64,000 bases of DNA from Paenibacillus lutimineralis (GCF_003991425.1 NZ_CP034346.1:3943501-4007500), one strand, 5' to 3'; shown: positions 26,381 to 36,706, numbered from the stretch's first letter. Numbers and translations: made by a program. The notes: generated by a model from the sequence alone, not told the origin.

Positions 26381-29041
26381 CTAAGATGAGATCTTGTTAT
26401 TATTCATTTTGAATTGCTCCATCGTAAGCAGCACTTCCCGTGGTTTACTTCCTTCATAAGGACCTACGATCCCCCGCGCTTCCATCGAATCGATCAATCT
26501 TGCGGCCCGAGTATAACCGACGCGCATTCTCCGCTGCAGGAGCGATACCGAGGCCTGCTTCGCCTCCAGGACAATCTGCACCGCTTGATCATATAATTCA
26601 TCGAGAACCTCTTCCGGCTGTGTCGATTCCTCATCGATTTCCGGAACCAGGCTCTCATCATATTCAGCTTGGCCTTGAGTCCTCACATAAGAGACGATCG
26701 TCTCGACTTCTTGATCGCTCATGAATGCTCCCTGAACGCGGATTGGCTTCGATGCTCCCATCGGCATGTACAGCATATCACCGCGACCGAGCAGTTTCTC
26801 AGCACCGGCCATATCCAGAATAGTACGGGAATCGACCTGTGAGGAGACCCCGAAGGCAATCCGCGATGGAATATTTGCCTTAATCACCCCGGTAATAACG
26901 TCAACCGAGGGCCGTTGTGTAGCAATAATTAGATGAATGCCCGCAGCCCGAGCCATTTGTGCGAGACGTGCAATTGCATCCTCCACATCATTCGCAGCAA
27001 CCATCATCAAATCGGCAAGCTCGTCCACGATGACGACGATATATGGTAGTACCGCCTCGGGATTATCTTGCATCATTTGGTTATAACCTTCGATATTGCG
27101 GGCCCCCGATTTGGAGAACAACTCATAGCGCTTCTCCATCTCAACAACGATCTTCTTCAGCGCTAGCGAAGCGCGTCGTGGGTCGGTAACTACCGGAGTA
27201 AGCAGATGAGGAATACCGTTATATACATTAAGCTCAACCATTTTCGGGTCAACCATCATAAACTTGACTTCATCCGGCTTGGCTTTGTAAAGAATACTTG
27301 TGATGATCCCGTTAATACATACCGATTTACCTGAACCAGTAGCTCCGGCAACGAGCAAGTGCGGCATTTTGGCTAGATTGCCAACGATAGTCTGTCCCGA
27401 AATATCGCGACCAAAGGCAATCGTTAATCTAGCCTCCGAATTCATAAAGGTCGGCGTCTCCATAACTTCACGCATCGTGACAAGAGATACTTCATTATTC
27501 GGTACTTCAATACCAATCGCAGATTTACCTGGAATCGGTGCTTCCATGCGAATATCTTTGGCAGCAAGTGCAAGCGCAATATCATCGGTCAGATTGACAA
27601 TCCGGCTAACCTTAACGCCGATATCAGGTTGAACTTCATAACGGGTTACGGCAGGCCCCCTTACCACCTCAAGCACACGTGCGCGTACCCCGAAGCTCTC
27701 CAACGTAGCTTCAAGTTTACGAGCTGTCTGCATATAATCCGCCTGATCGCCGGCTTTGCCCGATCCGGCAGGCTTCGAGAGCAACCGGAACGATGGCAAC
27801 TTATATGGCTTCGGTGCAGGCTTTGGCGGTGCAATCGGTACATCCGTTTCGGTTTCCTGTTCTCCAGAGGAGGCTTCCGCCTCAAGACTAGAGTCAATCT
27901 CATCCAAGTTCGCTACCTCATTCTCTTCAGCAAAAGGATCAGGAACACTTCCCTCCTCTTCAGGCCAAGTCGCCCCATGATCGAAGGCTTCAAAGTCTCC
28001 CTCCATGGCTTCTTCCTCATCTTGCAGACGACTCTCCCGCTGAATATTGTCAAAGAAATCACGAATGATAGGTCCTCTATCCTCAGTAGCAAGGTCTCCA
28101 TTCTGCTGGCCTTCATATTTCAATTCATTCCAGTTAATGCCTTGACTTGATTCTGATTCTAATGGTTCAGTCTGCTGATCTTCATTTATGTAATTATCAT
28201 TCACAGCCTTAGTCTGGGTTGCAGCACTGCCTTTATAACCAAATAACTGAAAAAATACCGGTTTCTTCTTCGGTGGAGACTGTTGTTCCTCTTCAGCCAA
28301 CATATAACCTGCATTGTCTTCCTCTATATCCTCACTTGGCGATACTGTCACCGGCTTAGCCTCCCGCCGATTCCGGTTCTTCACGGGAACAGGGCGCAGC
28401 ATTCGCACTTTCTCACCCATCTGTTTGCTAAGCTCCCCTAATCTGCCACGCAGCAGACGAACGATATCCACATAGGATAAGCCAGTAATCAGCATGAAGC
28501 TGATCGCCAGCATGACGATCATGATCAGCGTAGCTCCAGCCATGCCAAATAGGGAAAAGAGCAGAGCAAATTCTATACCGCCGATATACCCCCCACTGAT
28601 ATTTAGATTCAGCATACTGAAGCCCATATCAACCGATGTTGGCTGGAACAATGAAGTACGCAGATCGATATGAATCTGGCTCAAAATATTGCCGAAAGTC
28701 AGCGGAACGATCGGTTCCAGCCTTTGCTGCATGGAGATTAGAGTGCTCATCAGAGCGAGCGCAAGCACAGCAAGCAGGCCCCCGCTGCGTCTAGTCGTCC
28801 AGCGGGACGGCCATTTGCGATTGATCATGACGGCTAGTCCAACATAAATACCTATTAAAGGAATCACGAAATAGAACTTGCCCAGCAAGAGAGCCGACAT
28901 CTTGGATAATGTTCTTCCTACCGCGGCTTCGCCGGACAGCGCTATTATAGATAGTGTAATCAGGATGATCCCATAAATTTCATATTTTAGCAAATTGCCT
29001 ATGGCAACAGCCTTCTTTTTCTTCTTCCTTTTTTGTGCCAA
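26381..29041 (-). CDS. spoIIIE: DNA translocase SpoIIIE/FtsK
   Basis: An 886-residue septal DNA pump that moves the chromosome into the forespore. A Lys-rich start (AQKRKKKKK) precedes four to five transmembrane helices in the first 190 residues, then an acidic/Gln linker of about 220 residues, then the RecA-like motor with Walker [13 protein letters not shown] and Walker [15 protein letters not shown], and the C-terminal gamma winged helix ([20 protein letters not shown]) that reads SRS/KOPS sites. The start is TTG 29041, 8 bp after GGGAGGTG; frame upstream of it runs into repeat copy C. The tepA-ylzJ-spoIIIE order supports spoIIIE over ftsK. Confidence 0.95.
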   Translation of the reverse strand: MAQKRKKKKKAVAIGNLLKYEIYGIILITLSIIALSGEAAVGRTLSKMSALLLGKFYFVIPLIGIYVGLAVMINRKWPSRWTTRRSGGLLAVLALALMSTLISMQQRLEPIVPLTFGNILSQIHIDLRTSLFQPTSVDMGFSMLNLNISGGYIGGIEFALLFSLFGMAGATLIMIVMLAISFMLITGLSYVDIVRLLRGRLGELSKQMGEKVRMLRPVPVKNRNRREAKPVTVSPSEDIEEDNAGYMLAEEEQQSPPKKKPVFFQLFGYKGSAATQTKAVNDNYINEDQQTEPLESESSQGINWNELKYEGQQNGDLATEDRGPIIRDFFDNIQRESRLQDEEEAMEGDFEAFDHGATWPEEEGSVPDPFAEENEVANLDEIDSSLEAEASSGEQETETDVPIAPPKPAPKPYKLPSFRLLSKPAGSGKAGDQADYMQTARKLEATLESFGVRARVLEVVRGPAVTRYEVQPDIGVKVSRIVNLTDDIALALAAKDIRMEAPIPGKSAIGIEVPNNEVSLVTMREVMETPTFMNSEARLTIAFGRDISGQTIVGNLAKMPHLLVAGATGSGKSVCINGIITSILYKAKPDEVKFMMVDPKMVELNVYNGIPHLLTPVVTDPRRASLALKKIVVEMEKRYELFSKSGARNIEGYNQMMQDNPEAVLPYIVVIVDELADLMMVAANDVEDAIARLAQMARAAGIHLIIATQRPSVDVITGVIKANIPSRIAFGVSSQVDSRTILDMAGAEKLLGRGDMLYMPMGASKPIRVQGAFMSDQEVETIVSYVRTQGQAEYDESLVPEIDEESTQPEEVLDELYDQAVQIVLEAKQASVSLLQRRMRVGYTRAARLIDSMEARGIVGPYEGSKPREVLLTMEQFKMNNNKISS

Positions 29042-29113
29042 AACAGGAACACCTCCCAGATGAATATTATACCATATCCACCCGATAAAACCGCTACCCC
29101 TTTCTTTGAGGTG

Positions 29114-29258
29114 GTTCAAAAAGGCTACTTTTTGATAAGAAAACCGACCGAAGTAATTCAAGGATGAGCGACCGCGATCCAAAGGTAAGTTTTCTTGCAA
29201 TATAGAATTTCATCAGCTTCCGCTGATAACGTATAAATTCTATATCTAACACAAGTAC
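29114..29258 (+). repeat. GTTCAAAAAGTC dispersed repeat, copy C (truncated on the right)
   Basis: 145 bp nearly identical to the left half of copy A: GTTCAAAAAG, GATAAGAAAACC, TTCAAGGATGAGCGACCGCG, AAGTTTTCTT, and the hairpin ATATAGAATTT...AAATTCTATAT with inner ATCAGC/GCTGAT. It lies between ylzJ and spoIIIE and stops exactly at the ylzJ stop codon. The right terminal half is absent. Confidence 0.8.
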
Positions 29259-29483
29259 TTAGTTAAACAAGGCTGGTAAATAGACGATTTGCTGTCCGGG
29301 AGCGAGCCGCGGATTCAAATAATCTTCAAGATTACAGCGCAGCAATCTGACGATCGTTGCTCGATTCCCCTGTTCCATCCGGACCTGCATTAGAACGCCC
29401 CCCATCTCAAGCTCCGTATACATCTCCTGAACCTCAGGCTGCGCCCAATACTCCTCTTCAGGCATAATGGTATAATGCGTCAT
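29259..29483 (-). CDS. ylzJ: YlzJ-like protein
   Basis: A 74-residue protein of the YlzJ family, always found next to tepA and spoIIIE in Bacillales. It opens [14 protein letters not shown] and ends [15 protein letters not shown], close to the family pattern. It overlaps the tepA stop by 4 bp (ATGA), so it is translationally coupled. Function unknown. Confidence 0.85.
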   Translation of the reverse strand: MTHYTIMPEEEYWAQPEVQEMYTELEMGGVLMQVRMEQGNRATIVRLLRCNLEDYLNPRLAPGQQIVYLPALFN

Positions 29484-30247
29484 TGCTTCGGTCCTCCTTG
29501 AGCAGTCTTTCTTCGCGAATCGATCAGACTGTTTAATTGAAGCAAACCTTCGCCGATCCCCCCAACTCCGTCAATCAGGCCATACTTGACCGCATCATTT
29601 CCTCCAACCGATGTCCCGATGTCCCGATTAAGCTCGCCCGTCTTGAACATCAGCTCCTTGAACGTGTGATCAGTAATATTAGAATGCGACGTTACGAAGC
29701 GGACGACTCGCTCCTGCATTTTCTCGATGTACTCGAACGTCTGAGGAACACCGATTACGAGTCCGGTCATACGGATCGGATGAATAGTCATCGTCGCACT
29801 CTCAGCGATCAGTGAATAATTAGAAGCAACAGCAATAGGTACACCAATACTATGCCCGCCTCCAATAACGACGGTGACCGTTGGTTTCGTGAGGGAAGCG
29901 ATCATCTCGGCGATAGCGAGCCCTGCTTCCACATCACCGCCGACCGTATTTAAAATGATGAGCAAACCCTCAATCTTCGGATTTTGTTCAGCTGCAACCA
30001 ATTGCGGAATCAAATGCTCATACTTTGTCGTCTTATTCTGCGGAGGCAGCACAAGATGACCTTCGATCTGGCCGATAATCGTTAAGCAATATATGTTGGA
30101 CTCTCCTGGAGTTGGTACAGCCGTTTGACCAAGCTGCTGGATCATATCAGTTACATCGGGTTTATCCCCTGGCATCGGCTGTTGTACCTCTGGCTTTTCC
30201 CCTGGCTCCGTCTCCTGACGCACTGATACTTCACTATGTCTATGCAT
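29480..30247 (-). CDS. tepA: ClpP-like protease TepA (translocation-enhancing protein)
   Basis: A 255-residue cytosolic ClpP/SppA-like serine protease. A Gln/Pro/Glu-rich N-terminus (about 45 residues) precedes the crotonase-type fold: [19 protein letters not shown], the nucleophile region [15 protein letters not shown], and the His region [12 protein letters not shown]. TepA is linked to protein export and spore function in Bacillus. The 5' gap carries a CATACTA match at 30303-30309 but no good -35, so forespore control is only a possibility. Operon with ylzJ. Confidence 0.92.
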   Translation of the reverse strand: MHRHSEVSVRQETEPGEKPEVQQPMPGDKPDVTDMIQQLGQTAVPTPGESNIYCLTIIGQIEGHLVLPPQNKTTKYEHLIPQLVAAEQNPKIEGLLIILNTVGGDVEAGLAIAEMIASLTKPTVTVVIGGGHSIGVPIAVASNYSLIAESATMTIHPIRMTGLVIGVPQTFEYIEKMQERVVRFVTSHSNITDHTFKELMFKTGELNRDIGTSVGGNDAVKYGLIDGVGGIGEGLLQLNSLIDSRRKTAQGGPKQ

Positions 30248-30362
30248 TATGCACCTTTCCTTCCGGCATTAGCCTGTAATCTAATCTTACGTCCATAAGG
30301 ATTAGTATGCCGATATTCTTCCGGCCTCATTACAGTACTAAGCAGAAGAAGTGCCGTGATAC

Positions 30363-30417
30363 AAAAAAAGCCCCCCTCCCACGGGGAACCGTCCAATATT
30401 ACCTTTGGGAGAGAGGC
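30363..30417 (-). terminator. Terminator of rnjB
   Basis: Minus-strand GCCTCTCTCCCA / TGGGAGGGGGGC stem with a long loop, then TTTTTTTG, about 50 bp past the stop. Confidence 0.85.
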
Positions 30418-30464
30418 GACTGTGTGCCTAGAATATTATTTTAATTAGCTGCATTCAAGCAGTA

Positions 30465-32144
30465 TTACACTTCCATGATGATTGGCAAAATCATCGGTCT
30501 GCGACGTGTCTGTTCATATAGGAAACGTCCGAGCGCATCTTTGACACCAGTCTTAAGCGAAGCCCATTCATTTACGTTCTCGCTCATCAATTTCTCCAGC
30601 GTGCTGGATACGATTCGATTCGCTTCTTCTAAGAGCCCTTCGGATTCACGCACATAGACGAAGCCTCTGGATATAATATCCGGCCCAGAGACGATAGTGC
30701 CATCCTGCTTGCTCAGCGTGACAACAACGACCAGGATTCCGTCCTGTGACAGAAGCTTACGGTCGCGCAGTACAATATTACCTACGTCACCAACGCCAAG
30801 TCCATCAATCAGTACATTACCGGACGGAACTTTCCCTGCCTTGCGAGCTACACCGTTCTGAATCTCAACAACATCCCCGACATCTACCAGGAAAATATTA
30901 TCTGGATCAACGCCTACGGATTCACCAAGAAGCGCATGTTTGCGAAGCATCCGGTATTCACCGTGCACTGGGATAAAATATTTCGGACGCATCAGGTTCA
31001 GCATCAGCTTAAGCTCTTCCTGACTGCCGTGACCAGATACGTGCACCCCGGAATTTGAACCGCTATATATTACCTCAGCACCAAGACGGAATAATTCATC
31101 AATTGTTCTTCCAACGTACTTCTCATTACCTGGTACTGGAGTAGCAGCGATAATAACGGTATCCCCAGGCAAAATATCGACCTTGCGATGTGTTGAGCGC
31201 GCCATCCGGGTCAGAGCGGACATTGGTTCGCCTTGACTGCCTGTACACAGAATGACTACACGATCTGCGGCCATTTTATTTACTTCTTCTGGCTCAATCA
31301 ACAAGCCGTCTGGTACATTCAGATAACCGAGTTCTGAGGCAATCGTCACGACGTTCACCATACTGCGCCCGATGATCGTCACCTTTCGACCTGTTGTATA
31401 AGCCGCATCAATAACCTGCTGAATCCGATGAACGTTGGAAGCGAACGTCGCAACAACTACCCGCTGCTCGGCCTTGCTAAAGATATCATCAAGTACGATA
31501 CCTACATTCTTCTCAGATGGCGTAAATCCAGGCCTCTCTGCATTCGTGCTATCCGATAGCAAGGCGAGTACGCCGTTCTTTCCGATTTCACCCATGCGAT
31601 GTAGATCGGCAAACTGATTGTTCACCGGCGTATGGTCGAATTTGAAGTCCCCCGTGTGAACGACATTGCCTTCTGGCGTCTCCAGGCATACCCCTACGGA
31701 ATCCGGAATACTATGGTTCGTTCTAAAGAAGGTAGCCTTCATCGTAGATCCCAGTTGAACTTCGGAATCCGCGTTAATAAGCACCCGCTTCGTCTCACCC
31801 AGTAGACCTGCCTCCTTCAGCTTGTTCTCAACCAGACCCAACGTAAGCTTAGTACCGTAAACGGGCACATTCAAGTTCTTGAGAACATATGGCAAGCCAC
31901 CGATATGATCTTCATGACCATGGGTAATCAAGATACCCCTTACTTTATCACGGTTCTCCGTCAAGTAAGTAATATCAGGAATGACGATGTCAATGCCAAG
32001 CATATCTTCCTCCGGAAATTTCAGACCGGCATCGATGACGACGATATCATTGGCATATTGAACGACATACATGTTCTTTCCGATTTCGGCAACGCCGCCC
32101 AATGAAAAGATCATCAGTTTATCATTATTCATTTTTTTGGACAA
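30465..32144 (-). CDS. rnjB: Ribonuclease J (J2 by position)
   Basis: A 559-residue metallo-beta-lactamase/beta-CASP 5'-3' exonuclease and endonuclease. Metal motif THGHEDHIGG, DFKFDHTPV, beta-CASP block (STNAERPGFTPSEK, CTGSQGEPMSAL) and HVSGHGSQEELKLML; the C-terminal domain is complete. Start at TTG 32144 after GGAGGG. The place between dapA and tepA is that of B. subtilis rnjB (ymfA), so J2 is inferred from synteny; J1 and J2 are hard to separate by eye. All the metal-binding residues are present. Confidence 0.92.
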   Translation of the reverse strand: MSKKMNNDKLMIFSLGGVAEIGKNMYVVQYANDIVVIDAGLKFPEEDMLGIDIVIPDITYLTENRDKVRGILITHGHEDHIGGLPYVLKNLNVPVYGTKLTLGLVENKLKEAGLLGETKRVLINADSEVQLGSTMKATFFRTNHSIPDSVGVCLETPEGNVVHTGDFKFDHTPVNNQFADLHRMGEIGKNGVLALLSDSTNAERPGFTPSEKNVGIVLDDIFSKAEQRVVVATFASNVHRIQQVIDAAYTTGRKVTIIGRSMVNVVTIASELGYLNVPDGLLIEPEEVNKMAADRVVILCTGSQGEPMSALTRMARSTHRKVDILPGDTVIIAATPVPGNEKYVGRTIDELFRLGAEVIYSGSNSGVHVSGHGSQEELKLMLNLMRPKYFIPVHGEYRMLRKHALLGESVGVDPDNIFLVDVGDVVEIQNGVARKAGKVPSGNVLIDGLGVGDVGNIVLRDRKLLSQDGILVVVVTLSKQDGTIVSGPDIISRGFVYVRESEGLLEEANRIVSSTLEKLMSENVNEWASLKTGVKDALGRFLYEQTRRRPMILPIIMEV

Positions 32145-32268
32145 GTGAATCTAACCCTCCTAATTTGTTTGGACGTCGTAAATTTTGAATTTGTTGTTAT
32201 GCACCCGATCAGTGCTCATTTAAATAAAACTATAAAAAAACTTAACCGCACCCAGTCACTTGAAATAC

Positions 32269-32274
32269 ATTATA
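32269..32274 (-). promoter_or_regulatory. Possible -10 box of rnjB
   Basis: Minus-strand TATAAT about 125 bp upstream of the rnjB start. The correctly spaced -35 is poor (TTGACT lies 23 bp away). Listed as a weak site in the 263-bp gap 32145-32407. Confidence 0.3.
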
Positions 32275-32340
32275 CATGATTAAAAAGATAAAAAACAAGT
32301 CAACTGAATTTCCTGCATACCTCTACATTGCTCCAGAATA

Positions 32341-32373
32341 AAAAAAGCAATGCCTCATTCAAGGCATCGCTTT
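32341..32373 (-). terminator. Terminator of dapA
   Basis: Minus-strand AAAGCGATGCCT / AGGCATTGCTTT stem, loop TGAATG, then TTTTATTC. Confidence 0.85.
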
Positions 32374-32407
32374 ATGGTTAAGTATCATAAATTTGGTTGT
32401 TCGTGAA

Positions 32408-33271
32408 CTAGCTCAGCAACTTGCGAATGCGCTCTGCTTCCGCCTCTGTCGGAGGAATAAGCGGTAGTCGCACCGATCCCACCGAATATCCGCGCTGGTT
32501 AAGCGCATACTTCACAGCAACCGGATTTGGGCATTCGAATAATCCCTTGAATACCGGCAGCAATCTTTGATGCAGCTTCGCAGCTTCTTCTACTTGACCT
32601 GCCAGGAAGCTAGTGATCATTTCCTTCATCGGACCGCCAACGATATGACTTGCAACACTCACAACCCCATAGGCCCCAACGGCCATAGCAGGGAGCGCAG
32701 CCGCATCATCACCGGAATACACTTTGAAATCGGCCGGAGCAGCACTAGCAATCTCAGCCACTTGGTCCAGAGGAGCGCACTCCTTAGTAGCGACAATATT
32801 AGGGATTTGCGCCAATCTCAATGTTGTCTCAGCACTGATGCTAATGCCCGTACGACCCGGGATATTGTACAGTACAGCTGGCAATGAAACCGAATTAGCA
32901 ATTGCAGAAAAATGTTGATATAACCCTTCCTGGGAAGGCTTATTATAATATGGGGCTACAAGCAACAGTCCATCTACACCCAAATTCTCTGCTTTTTTGG
33001 ACAATTCAATGGTGTGGGCTGTATTGTTGCTACCAGTCCCCGCAATAACTTTGCATCTGCCAGCCACATGTTCTACCGTAAAGCGAAATAACTCCAGCTT
33101 TTCCTCGTCTGTCAATGTTGGAGACTCGCCGGTCGTACCGCATACAACCAGGCTGTCGGACTTCTGTTCCTCAATTAGATAATCGATAAGACGAGCTGTC
33201 TCGCCCCAATGAATTCGATTCTGTTCATCAAATGGTGTAACCATCGCTGTAATCAATCTACCGAAATCCAT
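32408..33271 (-). CDS. dapA: 4-hydroxy-tetrahydrodipicolinate synthase
   Basis: A 287-residue TIM-barrel aldolase that condenses aspartate semialdehyde and pyruvate, the branch point to DAP, lysine and spore dipicolinate. VVCGTTGESPTL, the catalytic Tyr in AVLYNIPGRTG and the Schiff-base Lys in IVATKECA are seen. ATG 33271 follows GAGAGGGGAG; the frame extends 18 bp further without need. Last gene of the dpa/dap operon; its product feeds DpaAB in the mother cell. Its substrate must come from an asd gene elsewhere, since the local asd is broken. Confidence 0.96.
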   Translation of the reverse strand: MDFGRLITAMVTPFDEQNRIHWGETARLIDYLIEEQKSDSLVVCGTTGESPTLTDEEKLELFRFTVEHVAGRCKVIAGTGSNNTAHTIELSKKAENLGVDGLLLVAPYYNKPSQEGLYQHFSAIANSVSLPAVLYNIPGRTGISISAETTLRLAQIPNIVATKECAPLDQVAEIASAAPADFKVYSGDDAAALPAMAVGAYGVVSVASHIVGGPMKEMITSFLAGQVEEAAKLHQRLLPVFKGLFECPNPVAVKYALNQRGYSVGSVRLPLIPPTEAEAERIRKLLS

Positions 33272-33334
33272 CTTCGTCTCCCCTCTCAATTCGCTGAATA
33301 AGCGGAATATAACTTATTTATAGGCTTAAGCTAT

Positions 33335-34558
33335 CTACCGGCCCAGTTCAAACTTGGTATGCAAAGCCCGCAATGCCGCCACCATATCATCCTGATTGAC
33401 TAGTACCCAAATCGTCGTATTGGAATCCGCAGATTGCAGAATCTGTACATTCTGCTCCGTTAATGCTTCAACGATTTTGGCCATAATTCCCGGAACTCCA
33501 TTGATTCCACCGCCGATAACCGATACTTTGGCGCAGCCTGTAAGCACATCCGGTCTCAAGTCGAGCTGCTCCAATACATGTACCGCTTTATCCGAATCAT
33601 GGTCAAATACCGTATAAACGACTCCTGACGGGGTAACATTAATAAAATCGACACTGATTGAATTCTCTGCCATCGTCTTAAAGACCTGCAGCTGTAAGTA
33701 CTCCTTATTGTTGCCACTGGATGCATCAACCTTGATCTGTGTCACATTGTTCACATAGGCGATGCCAGTAACATAACGGTCCAAAATGCCGAGTTGCACA
33801 TCCTTGAATCCTTCCGGGTTCGCAACGAGCGTTCCTTCGCTCTCCGAGAATGTGGAGCGTACGCGCACAGGTATGCCTGATTGCATGGCAATTTCAACTG
33901 CCCGCGGATGAATGACCTTGGCCCCTTGATGAGCCATATTGCATATTTCAGCATAGCTCACATAGTCAAGCTGTCTTGCATCCTCTACGATTCTAGGGTC
34001 TGCTGTAAGGATGCCGTTTACATCCGTATAAATATCGACCATTTCAGCATGAAGCGTCGCACCCAGCGCCGTTGCCGAAGTGTCGCTTCCACCGCGTCCC
34101 AGTGTCGTAAAGTCGCCGATCTGATTTTGCCCCTGGAACCCAGTTACAATTACAACGTCTTTCTGCTCTAGCTGCTCCAGCACTCGGGTAGGAACAATTT
34201 CGAGAATTCTGGCATTGCCATAATGGCTATCCGTTCGGAACCCAGCCTGCGCCCCCGTCAATACGGAAGAAGAAATATTTTCTCTATTCAGCAGGCTGCT
34301 AAGCATGGATGCGGAGATCATTTCACCACAGGCTAACAGTAAATCCTGTTCCCGCGGCTCCAATGATCCCCCAGCACCAGCAATAAGATCAAGAAGGGTG
34401 TCTGTTGCATATGGGTCGCCTTTTCGACCCATTGCTGACACCACCACAACGAGCCGGAAACCGTTAGCCAGCTCCCGGCGAATATGTGAGATGACGTAAT
34501 CTCTTGCCTCCGGAGTGGAGAGAGAAGTGCCACCGAATTTTTGCACTAAGATGCGCAT
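33335..34558 (-). CDS. dapG: Aspartate kinase (DapG type)
   Basis: A 407-residue aspartokinase. Kinase domain with VQKFGGTSL, GRGGSDTSATAL and the ATP-site VDIYTDVNGILTADPR; two C-terminal ACT domains (KAVHVLEQLDLRPDVL region and VSVIGGGINGVPGIMAKIVEAL). Single alpha/beta-type gene of normal length. In Bacillus the paralogue in this operon is DapG, inhibited by meso-DAP. No lysine riboswitch is visible in the upstream 80 bp, which holds the end of the asd remnant. ATG 34558 is preceded by GGAGGAA. Confidence 0.94.
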   Translation of the reverse strand: MRILVQKFGGTSLSTPEARDYVISHIRRELANGFRLVVVVSAMGRKGDPYATDTLLDLIAGAGGSLEPREQDLLLACGEMISASMLSSLLNRENISSSVLTGAQAGFRTDSHYGNARILEIVPTRVLEQLEQKDVVIVTGFQGQNQIGDFTTLGRGGSDTSATALGATLHAEMVDIYTDVNGILTADPRIVEDARQLDYVSYAEICNMAHQGAKVIHPRAVEIAMQSGIPVRVRSTFSESEGTLVANPEGFKDVQLGILDRYVTGIAYVNNVTQIKVDASSGNNKEYLQLQVFKTMAENSISVDFINVTPSGVVYTVFDHDSDKAVHVLEQLDLRPDVLTGCAKVSVIGGGINGVPGIMAKIVEALTEQNVQILQSADSNTTIWVLVNQDDMVAALRALHTKFELGR

Positions 34559-34635
34559 GGGTATTCCTCCAATTTACGTATGCGGAGTAAAGCTTGACTT
34601 TATTCCGTTATTCTAGGTTGTTATGGTATCAAGTT

Positions 34636-34987
34636 TTATCCTTTGGCTGCAATAATCTCTGCAATTTGAACAGCGTTCCATGCTGCGCCTTTTCAGCAGA
34701 TTATCGGACACAATCTACAATTTCAGCGCCCGCGCATTGCCAAGATTACGACGCAGACGGTCTATGAACACCTCCGTCTTGACGGCAGCTTCCGTGACCA
34801 GAGTCTTAGCTCTGCACTGCCGGATCGTCAACAAGCGTCACACCCGGTGCATCGGACAGCAAGCTTCTCACTCCATCCAGATCGTGGCCCGTGCCAACTT
34901 GACATAGACCGACCTCAAAATGCCCATAAACAACCGGAATACGCACGCAGGTTGCTGTTACCTAAGTTAATAGTCCTTCATATGCCC
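34636..34987 (-). pseudogene. asd: Degenerate 3' remnant of aspartate-semialdehyde dehydrogenase
   Basis: Minus-strand translation gives Asd C-terminal blocks in different frames: VTATCVRIPVVYGH and SLLSDAPGVTLVDDP in one; VTEAAVKTEVFIDRLRRN and, after an in-frame TAG, IVSDNLLK in a second; and WNAVQIAEIIAAKG with the stop at 34636 in a third. The TAG stands where Trp is expected (LWIVSDNL). The N-terminal two-thirds, with the NADP site and active-site Cys, are absent; the remnant abuts the dpaB stop. The place between dpaB and dapG is that of asd in B. subtilis. It cannot encode an enzyme. Confidence 0.92.
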
Positions 34988-35581
34988 CTATGAATTGAAC
35001 CGTTCTCTAATGAGCGGCTGCAATTGCTTACCTTCAAGCGCCGCGAAGCAGGCCTCAGGAACCAGTTCCATCTGTGCCACAAGAGAATTTGGCTTCTCTA
35101 CCGGATTATCCTGACCGAAAGGAACGAAGTATAGATTCTTCGCGACGATAAGCTTGGCGATGTTCGCCAGATTAAACCCCAGACCATCATTCGTTGAAAT
35201 GGCGACCACGAGTGGACGCCCATTGCGCATTTGCGCTTTTGCTGCCATCAGGACAGGACTATCTGTTACAGCATTCGCAAGTTTACTGGTCGTAGTTCCT
35301 GTACAAGGCGCTATAACCATGATATCTAGCAATTTCTTAGGTCCGAGCGGCTCGGCCTCGACAATTGTAGAAATGATATTATTCCCGGTAATATCTTTTA
35401 ACTGCTTCTGCCAATCCTCTGATTTGCCAAAACGGGTATCCGTCGTTAGTACCGATTGGGATATGATCGGAACAACTTTAGCACCATCATCCACAAAACG
35501 TTGGATTTGCGGCATCACCTCAGCAAGTGTACAATGTGAGCCTGTTACCGCATAACCTACCGTTACACCTTGCCAATTCAC
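34988..35581 (-). CDS. dpaB: Dipicolinate synthase subunit B
   Basis: A 197-residue flavoprotein-fold subunit of dipicolinate synthase, which oxidises dihydrodipicolinate to DPA in the mother cell. Recognised by GVTVGYAVTGSHCTLAEVMP, MVIAPCTGTTTSKLANAVTDS (as VIAPCTGTTTSKLAN) and ALVVAISTNDGLG-type sequence (PLVVAISTNDGLG). Its ATG overlaps the dpaA stop by 4 bp. The stop is directly followed by asd remnant sequence. Confidence 0.95.
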   Translation of the reverse strand: MNWQGVTVGYAVTGSHCTLAEVMPQIQRFVDDGAKVVPIISQSVLTTDTRFGKSEDWQKQLKDITGNNIISTIVEAEPLGPKKLLDIMVIAPCTGTTTSKLANAVTDSPVLMAAKAQMRNGRPLVVAISTNDGLGFNLANIAKLIVAKNLYFVPFGQDNPVEKPNSLVAQMELVPEACFAALEGKQLQPLIRERFNS

Positions 35582-36477
35582 TCTTCATCCCCCCGTAAAT
35601 GGAACTCTTCCGTAATCGACTGACACAATGTGTTCGCTATAATAATTCCAGCCGTTTTAGGAGCTACGATTCCAGGTAATCCGGGAGCAAGGAGCGCTTT
35701 GATTCCACGCTTCTCGGCGAAGCGGAAATCCGTTCCGCCAGGAGCTGAGGCAAGGTCGATAATTACCGTTCTTCTAGGCAATTTCGATATGATTTGCGCT
35801 GTGATTATCATAGTCGGTATTGTATTAAAAATCAAGTCAATATCGCTAGTGTAAGCGGTCAAATCCCTTGTCATAAAAGGCTCCCAGCCCATAACAGCAG
35901 CTCTCGCAGCATCCGCCTCCCGGCGGACACCTACCCTGATTTTCGCCCCTAATCCCTGCAAAGTCTTCGCCAGAGTGAAGCCTGTTCTCCCAATTCCAAG
36001 CACGACACAGGTCGAGTCGTGAATGGTAATATCAGTATTCTGAATTGCCATCATAAGGGCTCCCTCTGCCGTCGGAATCGAATTGTATATCGCCACATCA
36101 TCACGATCAAGGAGTTCGATCAGACGGAAACCATACTCGGTGCTCATCCGTCGCAGCAAGCTCTTGGCCATGCCCGTGTATACCAGGGCTCCCTCCCGTA
36201 TGGCCATAAACAGCTCCTGCTTCATCACCAGATCTCCGCTTCCGAACGGCGCAGCGATAATTCCATTGTCATCGCAGCCAATCACCGGCATGACGATAAT
36301 ATCCGCCTCTTGCAGCAAAACAGAAGACAACGCTTCATGCCTCACTCCGGAAGGCGAATTTTCCAACTTGTCGAAGCCAACCAGACGAACCAATGCATCT
36401 AGTTCAATACACTTATTAATGACTTCGACCTGCCTGGCATCTCCACCCAGGAACACAATTGTAAGACCGGTCAGCAT
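35578..36477 (-). CDS. dpaA: Dipicolinate synthase subunit A
   Basis: A 299-residue NAD(P)-binding subunit of dipicolinate synthase. The N-terminal domain begins GLTIVFLGGDARQVEVI; the Rossmann domain has CVVLGIGRTGFTLAKTLQGL; the conserved end is LAPGLPGIVAPKTAGIIIA. ATG 36477 follows GGAAGGAGTGG. It begins the spoVF-type operon; a sigma-K match lies 40-65 bp upstream, consistent with the mother-cell sigma-K dependence known for spoVF. Confidence 0.95.
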   Translation of the reverse strand: MLTGLTIVFLGGDARQVEVINKCIELDALVRLVGFDKLENSPSGVRHEALSSVLLQEADIIVMPVIGCDDNGIIAAPFGSGDLVMKQELFMAIREGALVYTGMAKSLLRRMSTEYGFRLIELLDRDDVAIYNSIPTAEGALMMAIQNTDITIHDSTCVVLGIGRTGFTLAKTLQGLGAKIRVGVRREADAARAAVMGWEPFMTRDLTAYTSDIDLIFNTIPTMIITAQIISKLPRRTVIIDLASAPGGTDFRFAEKRGIKALLAPGLPGIVAPKTAGIIIANTLCQSITEEFHLRGDEE

Positions 36478-36514
36478 TCAGGACGCCACTCCTTCCAGGC
36501 AATACAGTATAGAG

Positions 36515-36542
36515 CATAGTATGCCGATGCCTACCAAGTGGT
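36515..36542 (-). promoter_or_regulatory. Sigma-K promoter of dpaAB
   Basis: Minus-strand AC (36541-36542), 17 bp, CATACTATG (36515-36523), to compare with sigma-K AC-N16/17-CATAnnnTA. Only the last base of the -10 differs. Confidence 0.5.
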
Positions 36543-36656
36543 GAAGGTGACAGTAAACTTTTTACACTGCCCAAGCTGCTGTTTGGACTAGTCTGAGAAA
36601 ATAGCAATGTTTCATCCTACTGTGATAGTGATGGCATGGTAAATCTACAAATACAC

Positions 36657-36706
36657 AAAAAACAAGCATGCAGGCTTCAGTCATTCGACTAAGCCTGCAT
36701 GCTTGT
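36657..36706 (-). terminator. Terminator of dut
   Basis: A perfect 16-bp stem ACAAGCATGCAGGCTT / AAGCCTGCATGCTTGT, then TTTTTTGTG on the minus strand. Confidence 0.9.

Noticed and set aside
29042..29200. 53-residue N-terminal extension of SpoIIIE
   Set aside because: It translates repeat copy C; the TTG at 29041 has GGGAGGTG 8 bp upstream and gives the usual Lys-rich start.
34559..34635. Lysine riboswitch before the aspartate kinase gene
   Set aside because: The gap is under 80 bp and contains only the end of the asd remnant; no L-box sequence is seen.
35154..35555. Plus-strand 133-residue reading frame opposite dpaB
   Set aside because: Antisense shadow of a well-supported gene, with no ribosome site or family match.
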